NCBI GenBank assembly: GCA_020633055.1
Contig: JACKEJ010000007.1
Coordinates: forward strand, 620,001 to 684,000
DNA from: Sandaracinaceae bacterium
GTDB taxonomy: Bacteria > Myxococcota_A > Polyangia > Polyangiales > Houyiibacteriaceae
Direction of reading: 5' to 3'
DNA length: 64,000 nt
Below, piece by piece: positions 51,914 to 61,996 of this stretch (the first letter of the stretch is position 1; the number at the start of each line of letters is the position of its first letter). The notes beneath the pieces are model-generated. The model was not told the DNA's origin, did not search any database, and saw only the letters and a list, made by a program, of their open reading frames with translations. The translations under genes and the position numbers were made by a program.

Positions 51914-52999
51914 ATGGCCGAAATCTCCCGCCCCAGCATGCTCTCCTTCCTCGGTCAGGTCCTCGACGGGCGCTACCGCATCACGTCCGTGCTGGGCGAG
52001 GGAGGCATGGGCGTGGTCTATCGCGCCGAGCAGATCGGCGGACCGGCGGTCGCCGTCAAGGTCCTGCACGACGACCTGGTCGACACCCCCGAGCTGCGGG
52101 AACGCTTCGAGCGCGAGGCCCGCGCCCTGTTCGCCCTGGAGCACCCCAACGTGCTCACGGTGCACGACTTCGGCGTCGCGCACGGCAGCCCGTACCTGGT
52201 GATGGAGCTGCTCGAGGGTGAGCCGCTCGACAAGTACCTGGAGGAGCACTCGCCCGAGCCCCAGGAGGCCCTGCAGATCGCACGGCTGGTGCTCACGGGG
52301 CTGGCGTTCGCGCACGCGAAGGGCGTGGCCCACCGCGACCTCAAGTCCGAGAACGTCTTCCTCCCGCGGCACGCTGACGGCACGCGTGGCGCCAAGCTGC
52401 TGGACTTCGGCCTCGTGAAGTTCATGGACGACGACCGCTGGGGCGAGTCCAAGAAGCTCACCATGCAGGGCTCGGTGTTCGGCACGCCTGCGTACATGGC
52501 GCCAGAGCAGTGCACTGGCGCTCCGTCGGACGCGCGCACCGACGTGTACTCCATGGGCTGCATCCTGTTCGAGCTGCTGACGGGCATGTGGCCGTTCATG
52601 GAGGAGAACCAGGTGCTCATGTTCCGTGCTCACCTGATGAACCCGCCACCCACGCTCACCTCGGCCAGCGACTCGTACGAGTTCGCGCCGGAGCTCGAGG
52701 CCCTGCTCGCGCGCGCGCTCGCCAAGAAGCCGGAGGACCGCTACCAAGACGCCGGACAGATGCTCGCGGCGCTCAACGCGTTGCCGCGCGTCGTCCATCG
52801 TCCGAAGGGCGCCGCCGTCGCTCCGCCGCCCGTCGCTGGGCCGCCCCCGCCGATGTCGGCCGCGCAGCAAGTGCCCGTTGGGCCGCCCGCGCACGCGAGC
52901 GCCCCGGGAAACAGCTCCATCGCGCCCATCGCCATCATCGGCGTGGTGGTGGTGCTCGCAGTCGTCGCCGCAGGGGTGCTCGCGTTTCTGCTGCTGTAG
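51914..52999 (+). CDS. Tail-anchored Ser/Thr protein kinase
   Basis: 361 aa, starting right after the coaBC stop. Kinase domain (about 18-285): GEGGMGVV, Lys49 in VAVKVL, HRDLKSENVF (Asp142), DFGLVKF and a TPAYMAPEQ activation end, so it looks active. A Pro-rich linker (about 300-330) is followed by a C-terminal membrane helix (IAPIAIIGVVVVLAVVAAGVLAFLLL), leaving essentially nothing outside the cell. It therefore lacks an extracellular sensor such as PASTA. Its partner and substrates are unknown. Confidence 0.93.
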   Translation: MAEISRPSMLSFLGQVLDGRYRITSVLGEGGMGVVYRAEQIGGPAVAVKVLHDDLVDTPELRERFEREARALFALEHPNVLTVHDFGVAHGSPYLVMELLEGEPLDKYLEEHSPEPQEALQIARLVLTGLAFAHAKGVAHRDLKSENVFLPRHADGTRGAKLLDFGLVKFMDDDRWGESKKLTMQGSVFGTPAYMAPEQCTGAPSDARTDVYSMGCILFELLTGMWPFMEENQVLMFRAHLMNPPPTLTSASDSYEFAPELEALLARALAKKPEDRYQDAGQMLAALNALPRVVHRPKGAAVAPPPVAGPPPPMSAAQQVPVGPPAHASAPGNSSIAPIAIIGVVVVLAVVAAGVLAFLLL

Positions 53000-53092
53000 G
53001 CACGAGCCATCGGCAGAGCTACGCGGGTCCGCTACGGAGCACGTAGGCTGATATGCGAGTTCGGGCGACCGAGGGCGACTGTGGAGCGGACG

Positions 53093-53590
53093 CTACTTGA
53101 CCGCGTCCCACGCCTGCTTGGCGCTGCGGTAGGTCTCGATCGCCTCGGGCGTGAGGTCGAGAGCGCCCTCCGCCACGAGGCGCTCGTGGATCTTCTGCGG
53201 CTCGCGCTCCCAGCCCTTGGGCAGGTCCAGCTTCACGTTGAGCGGCACGCCGCCCAGCTGCCCCGCCTCCTCCAGCGCCCACAGCGCCTCGGCCGCGAGG
53301 AACTGCCCAGCGGTGGCACGCACGTCGGGCTGCAGGTGGCTCGCGAGCGGGAACACATCGTAGAAGCCGACCTCGTCCTTGGCGCGCCCCATCTGCTTGC
53401 GCAGCGCGGCGAACGTGGCCGTGGGGACCGGCAGCTCCACCAGGTCCACGCCTGCGACGTCGAGGCCATGCGTGGCCATCAGCGCGCGCTCCATGGCGTC
53501 GCCGTGGCTCTGGGTGAGGACAGCCGCACGCGCTCCCTGATCGAGCAGGACGGTGACGACGATGTAGGGGCGAGGATCCTTCTCGGTCAT
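53093..53590 (-). CDS. Hypothetical protein
   Basis: 165 aa, acidic and soluble, not recognised. The N-terminus (PYIVVTVLLDQGARAAVLTQ) is beta-alpha like; the C-terminal half is helical and ends RSAKQAWDAVK. The ATG at 53588-53590 is chosen. It is transcribed divergently from the macro-like gene, with 127 bases between starts, and convergent with the kinase gene. Confidence 0.65.
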   Translation of the reverse strand: MTEKDPRPYIVVTVLLDQGARAAVLTQSHGDAMERALMATHGLDVAGVDLVELPVPTATFAALRKQMGRAKDEVGFYDVFPLASHLQPDVRATAGQFLAAEALWALEEAGQLGGVPLNVKLDLPKGWEREPQKIHERLVAEGALDLTPEAIETYRSAKQAWDAVK

Positions 53591-53717
53591 GGCTGAGACG
53601 CGACTTACTCCAAGAACGCTCCGTTGGGTAGTGCCCAGCTGCATTCGCCTGCGCAAAGCACCCTCGTTGCCTTCGTGAAGCTGTCGCACCCCGCGCTTCG
53701 TGCTACATCCGCCGTGC

Positions 53718-54611
53718 ATGGATATCTCCCTCGTGCGCGCCTCGATCTACGACCTCCCTTCGCGCCAGAGGCTCGACGCGTTGGTCTACGACGGCTCCTC
53801 CGACATGCAGCTGTGGCCCGGCCGCGGCGCAGACTTCGACCTGGACGAGCGCTTCGGCGGCACGCTCCAGGCCGCGCTCGACGCGGAGGTTCGGCAGCTC
53901 CCGGATCGCACGCTTCCTCTCTACGAAGTGGTGCGCGTGGCTCGCGGCCGTCTGCACTGCGACTTCCTCGCATGGGTGGCCACGCGCCCCCCGCAGACAG
54001 GCACGCGGCCCGAGCCCGCGCCCGACGCGAAGGGCATCGCGAAGGCCGTGAAGGCGGCGCTCCACTTCGCGTCCTCGCGGCACGTCAAGCGCATCGGCTT
54101 CGGCGCGCTCGGAGCCGGGCCGGGTGAGCTGCCCGCCGCCGAGCGGCTGATCACCATCATCCGCGCCGCGCACGAGTACGAAGAGGAGTGCGCCGCCAGC
54201 GGGATGAGCACCGGCATCGAAGAGGTGCTGGTGTGCGAGACGCTCGGCTCCATCTACCAGAAGGTCGCGGCTGCCGTGCGCGGCCTCGCCAAGGCCGACA
54301 ACATCGTCGCGCAGCCCGCATCGGTCCGCGCGGCCACCATCAAGCGCGACGCGGCACGCAGCTCCGGGCCTGCGCGCAAAGCCACCACACGCAAGGGACA
54401 AAAGCTCTCGGCGCAGGAAGTGGACGCGCACCGGCACAGCGCGCCGGCGTACAGCCCACGCATCCGTTTCAGCGCGGGCGACTGGCTGAACCACGCGCGC
54501 TTCGGCATCGGCCGCGTGGAAGAGGTCTCGCCCGGAGAGTCCACCGAGCAGGCCCGCGTGTTGTTCGAGGACGGCGTCGAGCGCAGGCTGGTGCACGCAC
54601 GGAGCGAGTAG
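53718..54611 (+). CDS. Macro-domain-like protein with CarD/DUF3553-like C-terminus
   Basis: 297 aa. Residues about 1-180 resemble a macro (ADP-ribose-binding) fold: GRLHCDFLAWVATRPPQ, then KAVKAALHFASSRHVKRIGFGALGAGPGELPAAERLITIIRAAHEY-type helix-strand order, with a Gly-rich loop. Residues about 185-240 are a Lys/Arg/Ala-rich linker, and about 250-297 a small CarD-like or DUF3553-like SH3 fold (FSAGDWLNHARFGIGRVEEV, RVLFEDGVERRLVH). The start is ATG 53718. The macro reading is based on pattern. It could be a stress or DNA-associated factor (inference). Confidence 0.65.
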   Translation: MDISLVRASIYDLPSRQRLDALVYDGSSDMQLWPGRGADFDLDERFGGTLQAALDAEVRQLPDRTLPLYEVVRVARGRLHCDFLAWVATRPPQTGTRPEPAPDAKGIAKAVKAALHFASSRHVKRIGFGALGAGPGELPAAERLITIIRAAHEYEEECAASGMSTGIEEVLVCETLGSIYQKVAAAVRGLAKADNIVAQPASVRAATIKRDAARSSGPARKATTRKGQKLSAQEVDAHRHSAPAYSPRIRFSAGDWLNHARFGIGRVEEVSPGESTEQARVLFEDGVERRLVHARSE

Positions 54612-54615
54612 AGAC

Positions 54616-55215
54616 ATGCGCGTCGAGATCCACCCCACGCACCCTCAGCAACGACTGCTCGACAAGGCGGTGGATGTGCTCAAGCGCGGCGGGGTGGTGG
54701 TGTACCCAACGGACACCGTCTACGGCATCGGTTGCGACACCATGCAGAAGAAGGCGCTGGAGCGGGTGTACGCGCTCAAGCGCATGTCCGCCGACCACCC
54801 TGTCGGCCTGGTGTGCCCCGACTTGGGCGACATCGCGCGCTACGCCATCGTGGACGACATGAACTACCGCATCATGCGGCGGCTCCTGCCGGGGCCGTAC
54901 ACGTTCATCCTCCCGGCCACGCGCGAGGTGCCCAAGATCGTCATGCGCAAGCAGAAGACGGTCGGCATCCGCGTCCCGCACCACGAGGTAGCGCTGCGCC
55001 TGGTGCGCGCCCTCGGCCACCCCATCGTCTCCACCTCCGCGAGCATCGACGGCGTGCAACACGCCGACCCGGAGGACATCGCCGCGCAGTTCCAACACGC
55101 TGACATGGTGTTAGATGCGGGCTGGGGAGGCCTCGAGCCCTCGACGATCGTCGACCTGACCGGGCACACCCCCGTGGTCGTCCGCGAGGGCGCGGGGCCT
55201 GTGGACGCAGTCTAA
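54616..55215 (+). CDS. yciO: L-threonylcarbamoyladenylate synthase-like (YciO subfamily)
   Basis: 199 aa of the Sua5/YrdC/YciO family. It opens with IHPTHPQQRLLDKAVDVLKRGGVVVYPTDTVYGIGCD and continues with LLPGPYTFILPATREVPK, TVGIRVPHHEVA, HPIVSTSASIDG and STIVDLTGHTPVVVREG. Similarity is strongest to E. coli YciO, so it may be the paralogue rather than the essential tRNA t6A enzyme. It begins 4 bases after the macro-like gene and is probably co-transcribed with it. Confidence 0.9.
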   Translation: MRVEIHPTHPQQRLLDKAVDVLKRGGVVVYPTDTVYGIGCDTMQKKALERVYALKRMSADHPVGLVCPDLGDIARYAIVDDMNYRIMRRLLPGPYTFILPATREVPKIVMRKQKTVGIRVPHHEVALRLVRALGHPIVSTSASIDGVQHADPEDIAAQFQHADMVLDAGWGGLEPSTIVDLTGHTPVVVREGAGPVDAV

Positions 55216-55250
55216 ATCCTCCAAATCGCAACAATTCGTTGCTCGTCTGC

Positions 55251-55273
55251 CATGTACATCAAAATTGTACATG
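55251..55273. promoter_or_regulatory. Perfect 8-base-arm palindrome, likely operator
   Basis: CATGTACA (55251-55258) and TGTACATG (55266-55273) flank a 7-base AT-rich spacer. It lies about 170 bases upstream of the EGF lipoprotein start, in an AT-rich gap of 227 bases (55216-55442). No T-run follows, so a dimeric regulator site is more likely than a terminator. Confidence 0.55.
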
Positions 55274-55358
55274 TGTTCAACCGTGGGCGCCTACCGGGCC
55301 AGGCTTACACTGTGCGAGTTACGCGTTACAGCAGACGTGGATGTCGGGAGTAAACGGC

Positions 55359-55387
55359 TTGTAAAGGTTTGCTGATAAAAATATCTT
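55359..55387 (+). promoter_or_regulatory. Candidate promoter of the EGF lipoprotein gene
   Basis: TTGTAA (55359-55364), 17-base spacer, TATCTT (55382-55387), in the AT-rich stretch GATAAAAATATCTTCG. The leader to the ATG at 55443 would be about 50 bases. Confidence 0.45.
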
Positions 55388-55442
55388 CGATTGGCTGGCG
55401 GCTCACCCTGTGTCGAGTCTGCCCAACCTACGAAGGAACATC

Positions 55443-58400
55443 ATGCGAACTACTCGCTCACTTGGTTTGGCGGCGGTCATCGCTGCGCTCATGTCTCCGG
55501 GCTGCGGAGGTGGTGGCAACAATCGGACGGACAGCGGTCCTGACGACGGCGGCGGATCCCAGGACATGGGCCAAGTCGACCTCGGCGTCGACCTGCTTCC
55601 GGTCGGATCGGCCTGCGGGGTCAGCGCGCAGTGCGCGGGACCCGGAACGCCCGAATGCATCCAGCAGGTGCTGCAACCGTTGGAAGAGATGCTCGACTCA
55701 CCGCGCGAGACCGCTCGGACGCTCGCGGAGCAGACGGTCATCACCTTCCCGAACAACTACTGCTCGACCGTTGCGCCGTGCGCCAACGACTCGGAGTGTG
55801 GCGAAGGAGGCACCTGTTACTTGCCTCTCATCGACGTGGAGGCAGCAGAGTTCGACCCCCTCGTCGAGCTCCTCGGCCTCTCGGATGAAGAGGAGGACAC
55901 GATCAAGGGCTTCCGCACCTACGGCATCTGTCTGGAGGCGTGCTCGGAAGACAGCGACTGCACCCGACCTGGCTACCACTGCGCGGTCCCCCTCGGTGAC
56001 CTCGTGTCGCTGGCCGCAGACTTCGGAGCACGCCTCGAGACCTACTGCATCGGCGACCCGGACGTCGACCCCTGCGACCTCTGCGACGCCAACGCCACAT
56101 GCGACACCTCCGGCGCTACCAGCGTGTGCGTCTGCAACGCTGGGTACATGAGCGACGGAATGGGAGGCTGTCCTGACGTCGACGAGTGCACGGCGGGCAC
56201 GGCGACCTGCGACGCGAACGCGACCTGCAGCAACGAGCAGGGGAGCTATGCGTGCACCTGCAACGATGGCTTCGCTGGCGACGGCATGACCTGCTCGCCC
56301 ATCGTGACGGGGTGCGACCCCGCGTGCGGCGCGAACGCGAACTGCGTCGACGTGAGCGGAACGCCGACCTGCGCGTGCAACACCGGCTACACGGACGACG
56401 GCGCAGGAAACTGCGTGGACACCGACGAGTGCGCTCTCGGATTGGACAACTGCACGACCGGCTTCCTGTGTGCCAACACGGTCGGGAGCTTCACATGCAA
56501 CAACGTGGACGAGTGCACCGCCGGCACGGCGGGTTGTAGCAGCAACGCGACGTGCGCGGACACGGTGGGTTCGTTCACCTGCACGTGCAACACCGGCTAC
56601 ATCGGCGATGGCGTCTCGTGCGCCGACTTCGACGAGTGCATGAACGGGACCGACGACTGCGGCCCGGTGGAGATGTGTGTCAACACCGTAGGTAGCTTCA
56701 TGTGCACCCCGACTGGCTGCGACCCATCGTGTGCCATGACCGTGGAGGTATGCACGGGTGACGCCACCAGCGGATTCAGCTGCGCGTGCGCACCCGGCTA
56801 CACGGGCGGCGCAGGGTCCTGCGTGGACGCCAACGAGTGCACGGCGGGCACCGACGACTGCAGCGCCAACGCGACGTGCACCAACACCGTTGGTAGCTTC
56901 ACGTGCGCCTGCAACCCAGGCTACACCGGCAACGGTGTCACCTGCACCGACGTCAACGAGTGCACCACCGGCGCCAACAACTGCGGCCTGAACGCAGCGT
57001 GCACCAACACGGATGGCGGCTTCACGTGTGCGTGCAATGCCGGCTTCACCGGTGACGGTCTCACGTGTACCGACGTCAACGAGTGTACCGCGGGCACCGA
57101 CAACTGCGACGCCAACGCCGCCTGCACCAACACGTCGGGCAGCTTCAGCTGCGCCTGCAACACCGGCTACACCGGCAACGGCGTCACCTGCACCGACGTC
57201 AACGAGTGCACCGCCGGCACCGACAACTGCAACGCCAACGCGGCGTGCACCAACACGCCCGGCGGCTTCACCTGCGCCTGCAACGCGGGCTACACCGGCA
57301 ACGGCGTCACCTGCTCCGACGTCAACGAATGCACCGCCGGTACCGACAACTGTAGCGCCAACGCCGCCTGCACCAACACGCCCGGCAGCTTCACCTGCGC
57401 TTGCAACACTGGCTACTCCGGCAACGGCGTCACCTGCAACGACATCAACGAGTGCACCGCTGGTACGGATGACTGCGACGACGTGATGGAGGTCTGCACG
57501 AACACCGTGGGTGGCTTCATGTGTAGCCCCTCGGGCTGCTTCCCAGCCTGCATGCCGACCACCGAGATCTGCACAGGCTCCGTGATGAGCGGATTCTCGT
57601 GCACCTGTGCGCCGGGCTACGTCGACCAGGGTGGCACCTGCGTCGACGTCAACGAGTGCACCGCAGGCACCGACAACTGCAGCGCCAACGCCGCCTGCAC
57701 CAACACGCCCGGCAGCTTCACCTGCGCCTGCAACGCGGGCTACGCCGGCAACGGCGTCACCTGCTCCGACGTCAACGAGTGCACCGCTGGCACTGACAAC
57801 TGCAGCGCCAACGCCGCCTGCACCAACACACCCGGCAGCTTCTCCTGTGCGTGCAACGCGGGCTACACCGGCAACGGCGTCACCTGCTCCGACGTCAACG
57901 AGTGCACCGCTGGCACTGGACAACTGCAGCGCCAACGCCGCCTGCACCAACACCGGCAGCTTCTCCTGTGCGTGCAACGCAGGCTACACCGGCAACGGCG
58001 TCACCTGCACGGACGTCAACGGGGTGCACCGCTGGCACCGACAACTGCAGCGCCAACGCCGCCTGCACCAACACGCCGGCAGCTTCATGTGTTGCTGCAG
58101 CGCGGGCTACACTGGCAACGGCGTCACCTGCTCCGACGTCAGCAGTGCACCGCTGGCACCGACAACTGCAGCGCCAACGCCGCCTGCACCAACACGCCCG
58201 GCAGCTTCATGTGTGCCTGCAACGCGGGCTACACCGGCAACGGCGTCACCTGCACCGACGTCAACGAGTGCACCAACGGCACCAACAACTGCAGCGCCAA
58301 CGCCGCCTGCACCAACACGCCTGGCAGCTTCAGTGTGCCTGCAACGCGGGCTACACACCGGCAACGGCGTCACCTGCACCGACGTCAACGAGTGCACCAA

Positions 58401-59544
58401 CGGCACCAACAACTGCAGCGCCAACGCCGCCTGCACCAACACGCCCGGCAGCTTCATGTGTGCCTGCAACGCGGGCTACACCGGCAACGGCGTCACCTGC
58501 ACCGACGTCAACGAGTGCACCAACGGCACCAACAACTGCAACGCCAACGCCGCCTGCACCAACACACCGGGCAGCTTCTCCTGCGCCTGCAACATGGGGT
58601 ACACCGGCAACGGCGTCACCTGTACCGACATCAACGAGTGCACGAACGGAACGGCAGCCTGCAGCCCGAACGCGACGTGCAACAACACGCCCGGCAGCTA
58701 CGGATGCACCTGCAACGCGGGGTACGTGGGCGACGGGTTCACCTGCACGGCACCGGCGTTCTGTGACGTCGTGTACCGCGTGGCCGGCACGTTCCAGATC
58801 ACCAACCCGCCTGCATGCTCCCCGGGTTGGACGAACAACATCGGCACCAACGCCGCCAACCCCGCCCTGTCGGGCGGCGCGACCACGCCGTTCACCGTCG
58901 CCTCTAGCTGGGACAACGGAATGGTGCGCCTGCGCTTCCCGGCGAACGGGGCAGGGAACGCGCCGGTCGCCGGTGCCGTCAGCCTGATCGAGTACTATAT
59001 GCCGCTCGAGTTCTCGACGTCGTGCTCTGGCGCGACCGTCACCACGAACGTCGACCACAGCGTCGGCATCCTCGCGATGTCGGGGACCCCGGCGACCATC
59101 CCGGTGTCACCCAGCATCAGCCGTACGTGCAGTCCGTGGGCGTCCGGCACCGCGGCCGGCAACACCCTGTCGTGGAGCACCTGCGACGTGGTCAATGGGA
59201 ACGACAACCGTTGGCCACACTCGGACGCCCAAGGCAACGGGACGAACGAGGCAGGCTGCGCGAAGCGCATGAGCGTCTGGGGCGCGGTGACTTGCTCGGG
59301 CGGGGCACTCGTCTGTGGCTTCGTCCCCGGTCTCGGAAACCAGCGCGCGACGTGGGAGCAGGTGCTGAACAACTTCACGTTCAGCAGCTCGAACTACACC
59401 ACCGCGAGCTTCACGATGCCCTCCGTGGAGGTCCCCGAGTCGACCAACAACGACAACACGCGGACGTACATCGCCATCACCAGCGCCACTGTGCTCAGCT
59501 ACGAGTGCGGCCAGACCGCCGCACTCACCTGCAACGAGTTCTGA
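55443..59544 (+). pseudogene. Tandem calcium-binding EGF-repeat lipoprotein, broken by frameshifts
   Basis: Starts at ATG 55443 with a lipobox signal (LAAVIAALMSPGC). An N-terminal Cys-rich region (to about 56160) precedes about 20 EGF-like calcium-binding units (DVNECTAGTDNC...). A C-terminal beta-rich domain (58750-59544) ends YECGQTAALTCNEF. From 57919 to 58357, six length changes break the frame: +1 near 57919, +1 near 58022, -1 near 58077, -1 near 58142, -1 near 58332 and +2 near 58355. The net shift is +1, plus an in-frame 3-base loss near 57950. The C-terminal domain is intact in the shifted frame, so the intended product is probably a secreted adhesin or binding protein of about 1,366 aa. 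The breaks could be assembly errors in a repetitive tract. Confidence 0.8.
56170..58745 (+). repeat. Tandem 123-base repeats encoding EGF-like units
   Basis: Most units are 123 bases (41 aa) with DVNECTAGTDNC, ANAACTNTPGSFxCACN and AGYTGNGVTC. Units from about 56821 onward are very similar in DNA, and those at 57650-58560 nearly identical. Such high identity allows copy-number change by recombination and also assembly collapse. Confidence 0.9.
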
Positions 59545-59560
59545 GGCCCGCTCGTCCCTG

Positions 59561-59608
59561 ACGCGACGGCCGGCCTTCCGACATACTGGAAGGCCGGCCG
59601 TCGCGTTT
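59561..59608 (+). terminator. Very strong hairpin terminator
   Basis: A perfect 19-bp stem (59561-59579 with 59588-59606) with an 8-base loop, followed by TTT. It lies 16 bases after the EGF gene stop and 12 bases before the next ATG, so it separates the two transcripts. The T-run is short. Confidence 0.8.
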
Positions 59609-59619
59609 CCGCTCCCACC

Positions 59620-61671
59620 ATGACACCCACGCACTTCCTCCGCGCACTCTCGCTTGGCTTCGCGCTGCATGTCGCAGCGACGAGCTCCGCGCAGGGCTTC
59701 ACGGACGTCGCGTCGGAGGTGGGACTCACGGCAGCGCTCGGCACACCGGACGGGAGCGTGTGCCCGGGTGGTCTGTGCGCAGCCGCGTACGGGGGCACCG
59801 CGTCCACGAGCGACCTCAACGGCGACGGTTTCCCCGATCTCTACGTCGCGGGCCCGTTCACCCGCGGCACGCTCTACTTGTCCACCGGGGACGGGTCCTT
59901 CTCGGACGCCACGGCAGCCGCGGGCCTCGCGTCCGCGCCCAGCGCCAGCGCTTCGTTGTTCGCCGACCTGGACCAGGACGGCGACTCGGACCTCGTGCTC
60001 GCCCGGGCCACCAGCGGTCCATCGCCCGACGAGACGCACCACATCGTCTTCTACAACGTCGGCACGAGCTCCACGCCCTACTACGAGGAGCGCTCACAGA
60101 CCTCGGGGCTCGCGCTACGGGGAGCTGGCAACGGCGCACCGCTGTCCGGCACCGGGATCGCAGCGGGCGACTACAATCTCGACGGATACGTCGACCTCTT
60201 CGTGGGTTCCTGGCAGATCTTGGCGTCAGGCTGCGACGCAGGTACCGCCGGGCTCTACCGAAACCTGGGAACGCTCGGGCCTGGGAGGTTCCGCGACGTC
60301 ACACGCGACGTGGGCGCGTGGCCAGAACTCGGACTCGGACTGAGCGTACACGAGGTGGCGGGTGTGTCGTTTGGCGGCGCGTTCTCTGACCTCGACCAAG
60401 ACGGATTGCCGGACCTACTGGTGACCGCAGACTTTGGTCGCCAGCAGTTCCTGCGGAATGCGGGCACGGGCGGGTTCACCGACGAGACGCGTGCACGCGG
60501 CCTGGACGCGGTGGAGTTTGGCATGGGGTCGAGCATCGCGGACGCCGACGGCGATGGCGACCTCGACGTATTCTTCACCTCCATCTACGACCCGGATCGA
60601 GAGGACGCGACGGGCAACCGGCTGCACCTGCAGCGACACGACGGCACCTTCGCCGAGCGCAGCTTGGCCTACGGAGTGCGGGACTCGGGGTGGGGTTGGG
60701 GCGCCACGTTCGTCGACCTGGACAACGACGGTGACATCGACTTGGCGACAACAGGCGGAAACGATGCCTACCCGCTCCCGAGTCCGTTGCGCCTGTGGGT
60801 CAACCAAGGTTCGCTGCCGTGGATCGAATCGGCGGCCGCGCTGGGGGTCGAGGAGGAGCAACCCGGACGTGCGCTGCTCGCGTTCGACTTCGATCGCGAC
60901 GGGGACGAGGATCTGTTGGTGGTTCGCTACCACGGCCCGCCGCTCTTGCTCCGGAACGACCTACCGAGCGTGAACGCATGGTTGACCGTCGTCCCCAGAG
61001 GCACGCGATCGAACCGCGATGGTTGGGGGGCAAAGGTCTGGGTGACCAACCAAAGCGGTCGCACGTGGTACGCCGAAGTCGGAACGGCATCGCACTTCAC
61101 CGGCGTCGGGCCACGCGAAGCCCACGTGGGACTCGGCCCCGCCGCCCTGGACGAGCCCCTTCGCGTCGAGGTCGAGTTCCTGGGTGGGAACCGCGTCGCC
61201 GTGGACGACGTACTACCGAACCGCGTGCTGACCGTGACGGAGCCCGACGTCGCACCGCCTCGACCTCGCGTCCCGACACGGGTGCTCCCGGACTGCGACC
61301 ACGACGGTCTCCCGGACGCCTGCGGGTACGACTGCGACGCAGACGGGACACCGGATGAATGCCAGATCGCGCGCGAACCCAGCCTCGACGTCGACACGAG
61401 CGGATTCCTAGACGTCTGCGAGGGGCCGCGGCCCGAAGACGGGGGGACGGCGAACGTCGGGCCCGACCTGCACGTCCCGCCGGACGGCGGTGTCACCGCG
61501 CGCGCCTCCGCGGCCTGTACAGCGGCTCCGAGCCGAGCCCGAGGCAGCGCCTGGCTCCTGCTTGCGGCAATGGTACTGGCCCGCTTGGGGGTCCGGCTCA
61601 GTTCAGCGAGTACGGCCGCTCAAGCGCGAACTCGCCGATCTCGGCGTCGAAGCGATCACCGTCCTCGGTGA
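59620..61671 (+). CDS. Exported FG-GAP/VCBS protein with ASPIC-UnbV domain and MYXO-CTERM-like tail
   Basis: 683 aa. Signal peptide (ALSLGFALHVAATSSAQ), then repeated FG-GAP/VCBS beta-propeller blades with calcium-type loops (DLNGDGFPDLYV, DLDQDGDSDLVL, DYNLDGYVDLFV, DADGDGDLDVFF, DLDNDGDIDLAT). An ASPIC-UnbV-like domain (about 440-545) has NAWLTVVPRGTRSNRDGWGAKVWV and GSxEAHVGLG-type motif. A Cys-rich DCDHDGLPDACGYDCDADGTPDEC segment follows, then CTAAPSRARGSAWLLLAAMVLARL and an Arg-rich end, like a MYXO-CTERM sorting signal. The last 74 bases overlap apaG on the opposite strand. Confidence 0.82.
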   Translation: MTPTHFLRALSLGFALHVAATSSAQGFTDVASEVGLTAALGTPDGSVCPGGLCAAAYGGTASTSDLNGDGFPDLYVAGPFTRGTLYLSTGDGSFSDATAAAGLASAPSASASLFADLDQDGDSDLVLARATSGPSPDETHHIVFYNVGTSSTPYYEERSQTSGLALRGAGNGAPLSGTGIAAGDYNLDGYVDLFVGSWQILASGCDAGTAGLYRNLGTLGPGRFRDVTRDVGAWPELGLGLSVHEVAGVSFGGAFSDLDQDGLPDLLVTADFGRQQFLRNAGTGGFTDETRARGLDAVEFGMGSSIADADGDGDLDVFFTSIYDPDREDATGNRLHLQRHDGTFAERSLAYGVRDSGWGWGATFVDLDNDGDIDLATTGGNDAYPLPSPLRLWVNQGSLPWIESAAALGVEEEQPGRALLAFDFDRDGDEDLLVVRYHGPPLLLRNDLPSVNAWLTVVPRGTRSNRDGWGAKVWVTNQSGRTWYAEVGTASHFTGVGPREAHVGLGPAALDEPLRVEVEFLGGNRVAVDDVLPNRVLTVTEPDVAPPRPRVPTRVLPDCDHDGLPDACGYDCDADGTPDECQIAREPSLDVDTSGFLDVCEGPRPEDGGTANVGPDLHVPPDGGVTARASAACTAAPSRARGSAWLLLAAMVLARLGVRLSSASTAAQARTRRSRRRSDHRPR

Positions 61672-61996
61672 CCATCTGGTAGCTGCCCTTCATGCTGCCG
61701 CGCTGAGTGCGCAGGATGGCGCCGCTGGTGTACTCGAAGGCCTGGCCTGGGCGCAGCGTGGGTTGCTCACCGACGACGCCGGGCCCGCGGACCTCTTCCA
61801 CGTGCGTGTAGCTGTCAGTGATGACCCAGTGGCGCGTGACCAGCTGAACGACGTCGTGGCCACGGTTCTCGATGCGGACGCGGTAGGCGAAGGCGTAGCG
61901 GTCGGCGGCGGGCTGGGATTGCTCGTCGAGGTAGCGGCTCTCGACCAGCACGCGGACGCCGCGGGTCTCGGCGTGGCTCTTGTTGGAGATGCTCAT
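61598..61996 (-). CDS. apaG: ApaG (Co2+/Mg2+ efflux-associated DUF525) protein
   Basis: 132 aa. ApaG/DUF525 fold: VRVLVESRYLDEQSQP, YAFAYRVRIENRGHDVVQLVTRHWVITDS, VRGPGVVGEQPTLRPGQAFEYTSG and MKGSYQMV. The family is small and beta-rich; its role is still uncertain. The ATG at 61994-61996 is the natural start. The 3' end overlaps the FG-GAP gene by 74 bases, tail to tail. Confidence 0.93.
   Translation of the reverse strand: MSISNKSHAETRGVRVLVESRYLDEQSQPAADRYAFAYRVRIENRGHDVVQLVTRHWVITDSYTHVEEVRGPGVVGEQPTLRPGQAFEYTSGAILRTQRGSMKGSYQMVTEDGDRFDAEIGEFALERPYSLN

Noticed and set aside
56170..58745. Regular repeats resembling a CRISPR array
   Set aside because: The 123-base period encodes EGF-like units in frame, there are no variable spacers, and no cas gene is nearby.
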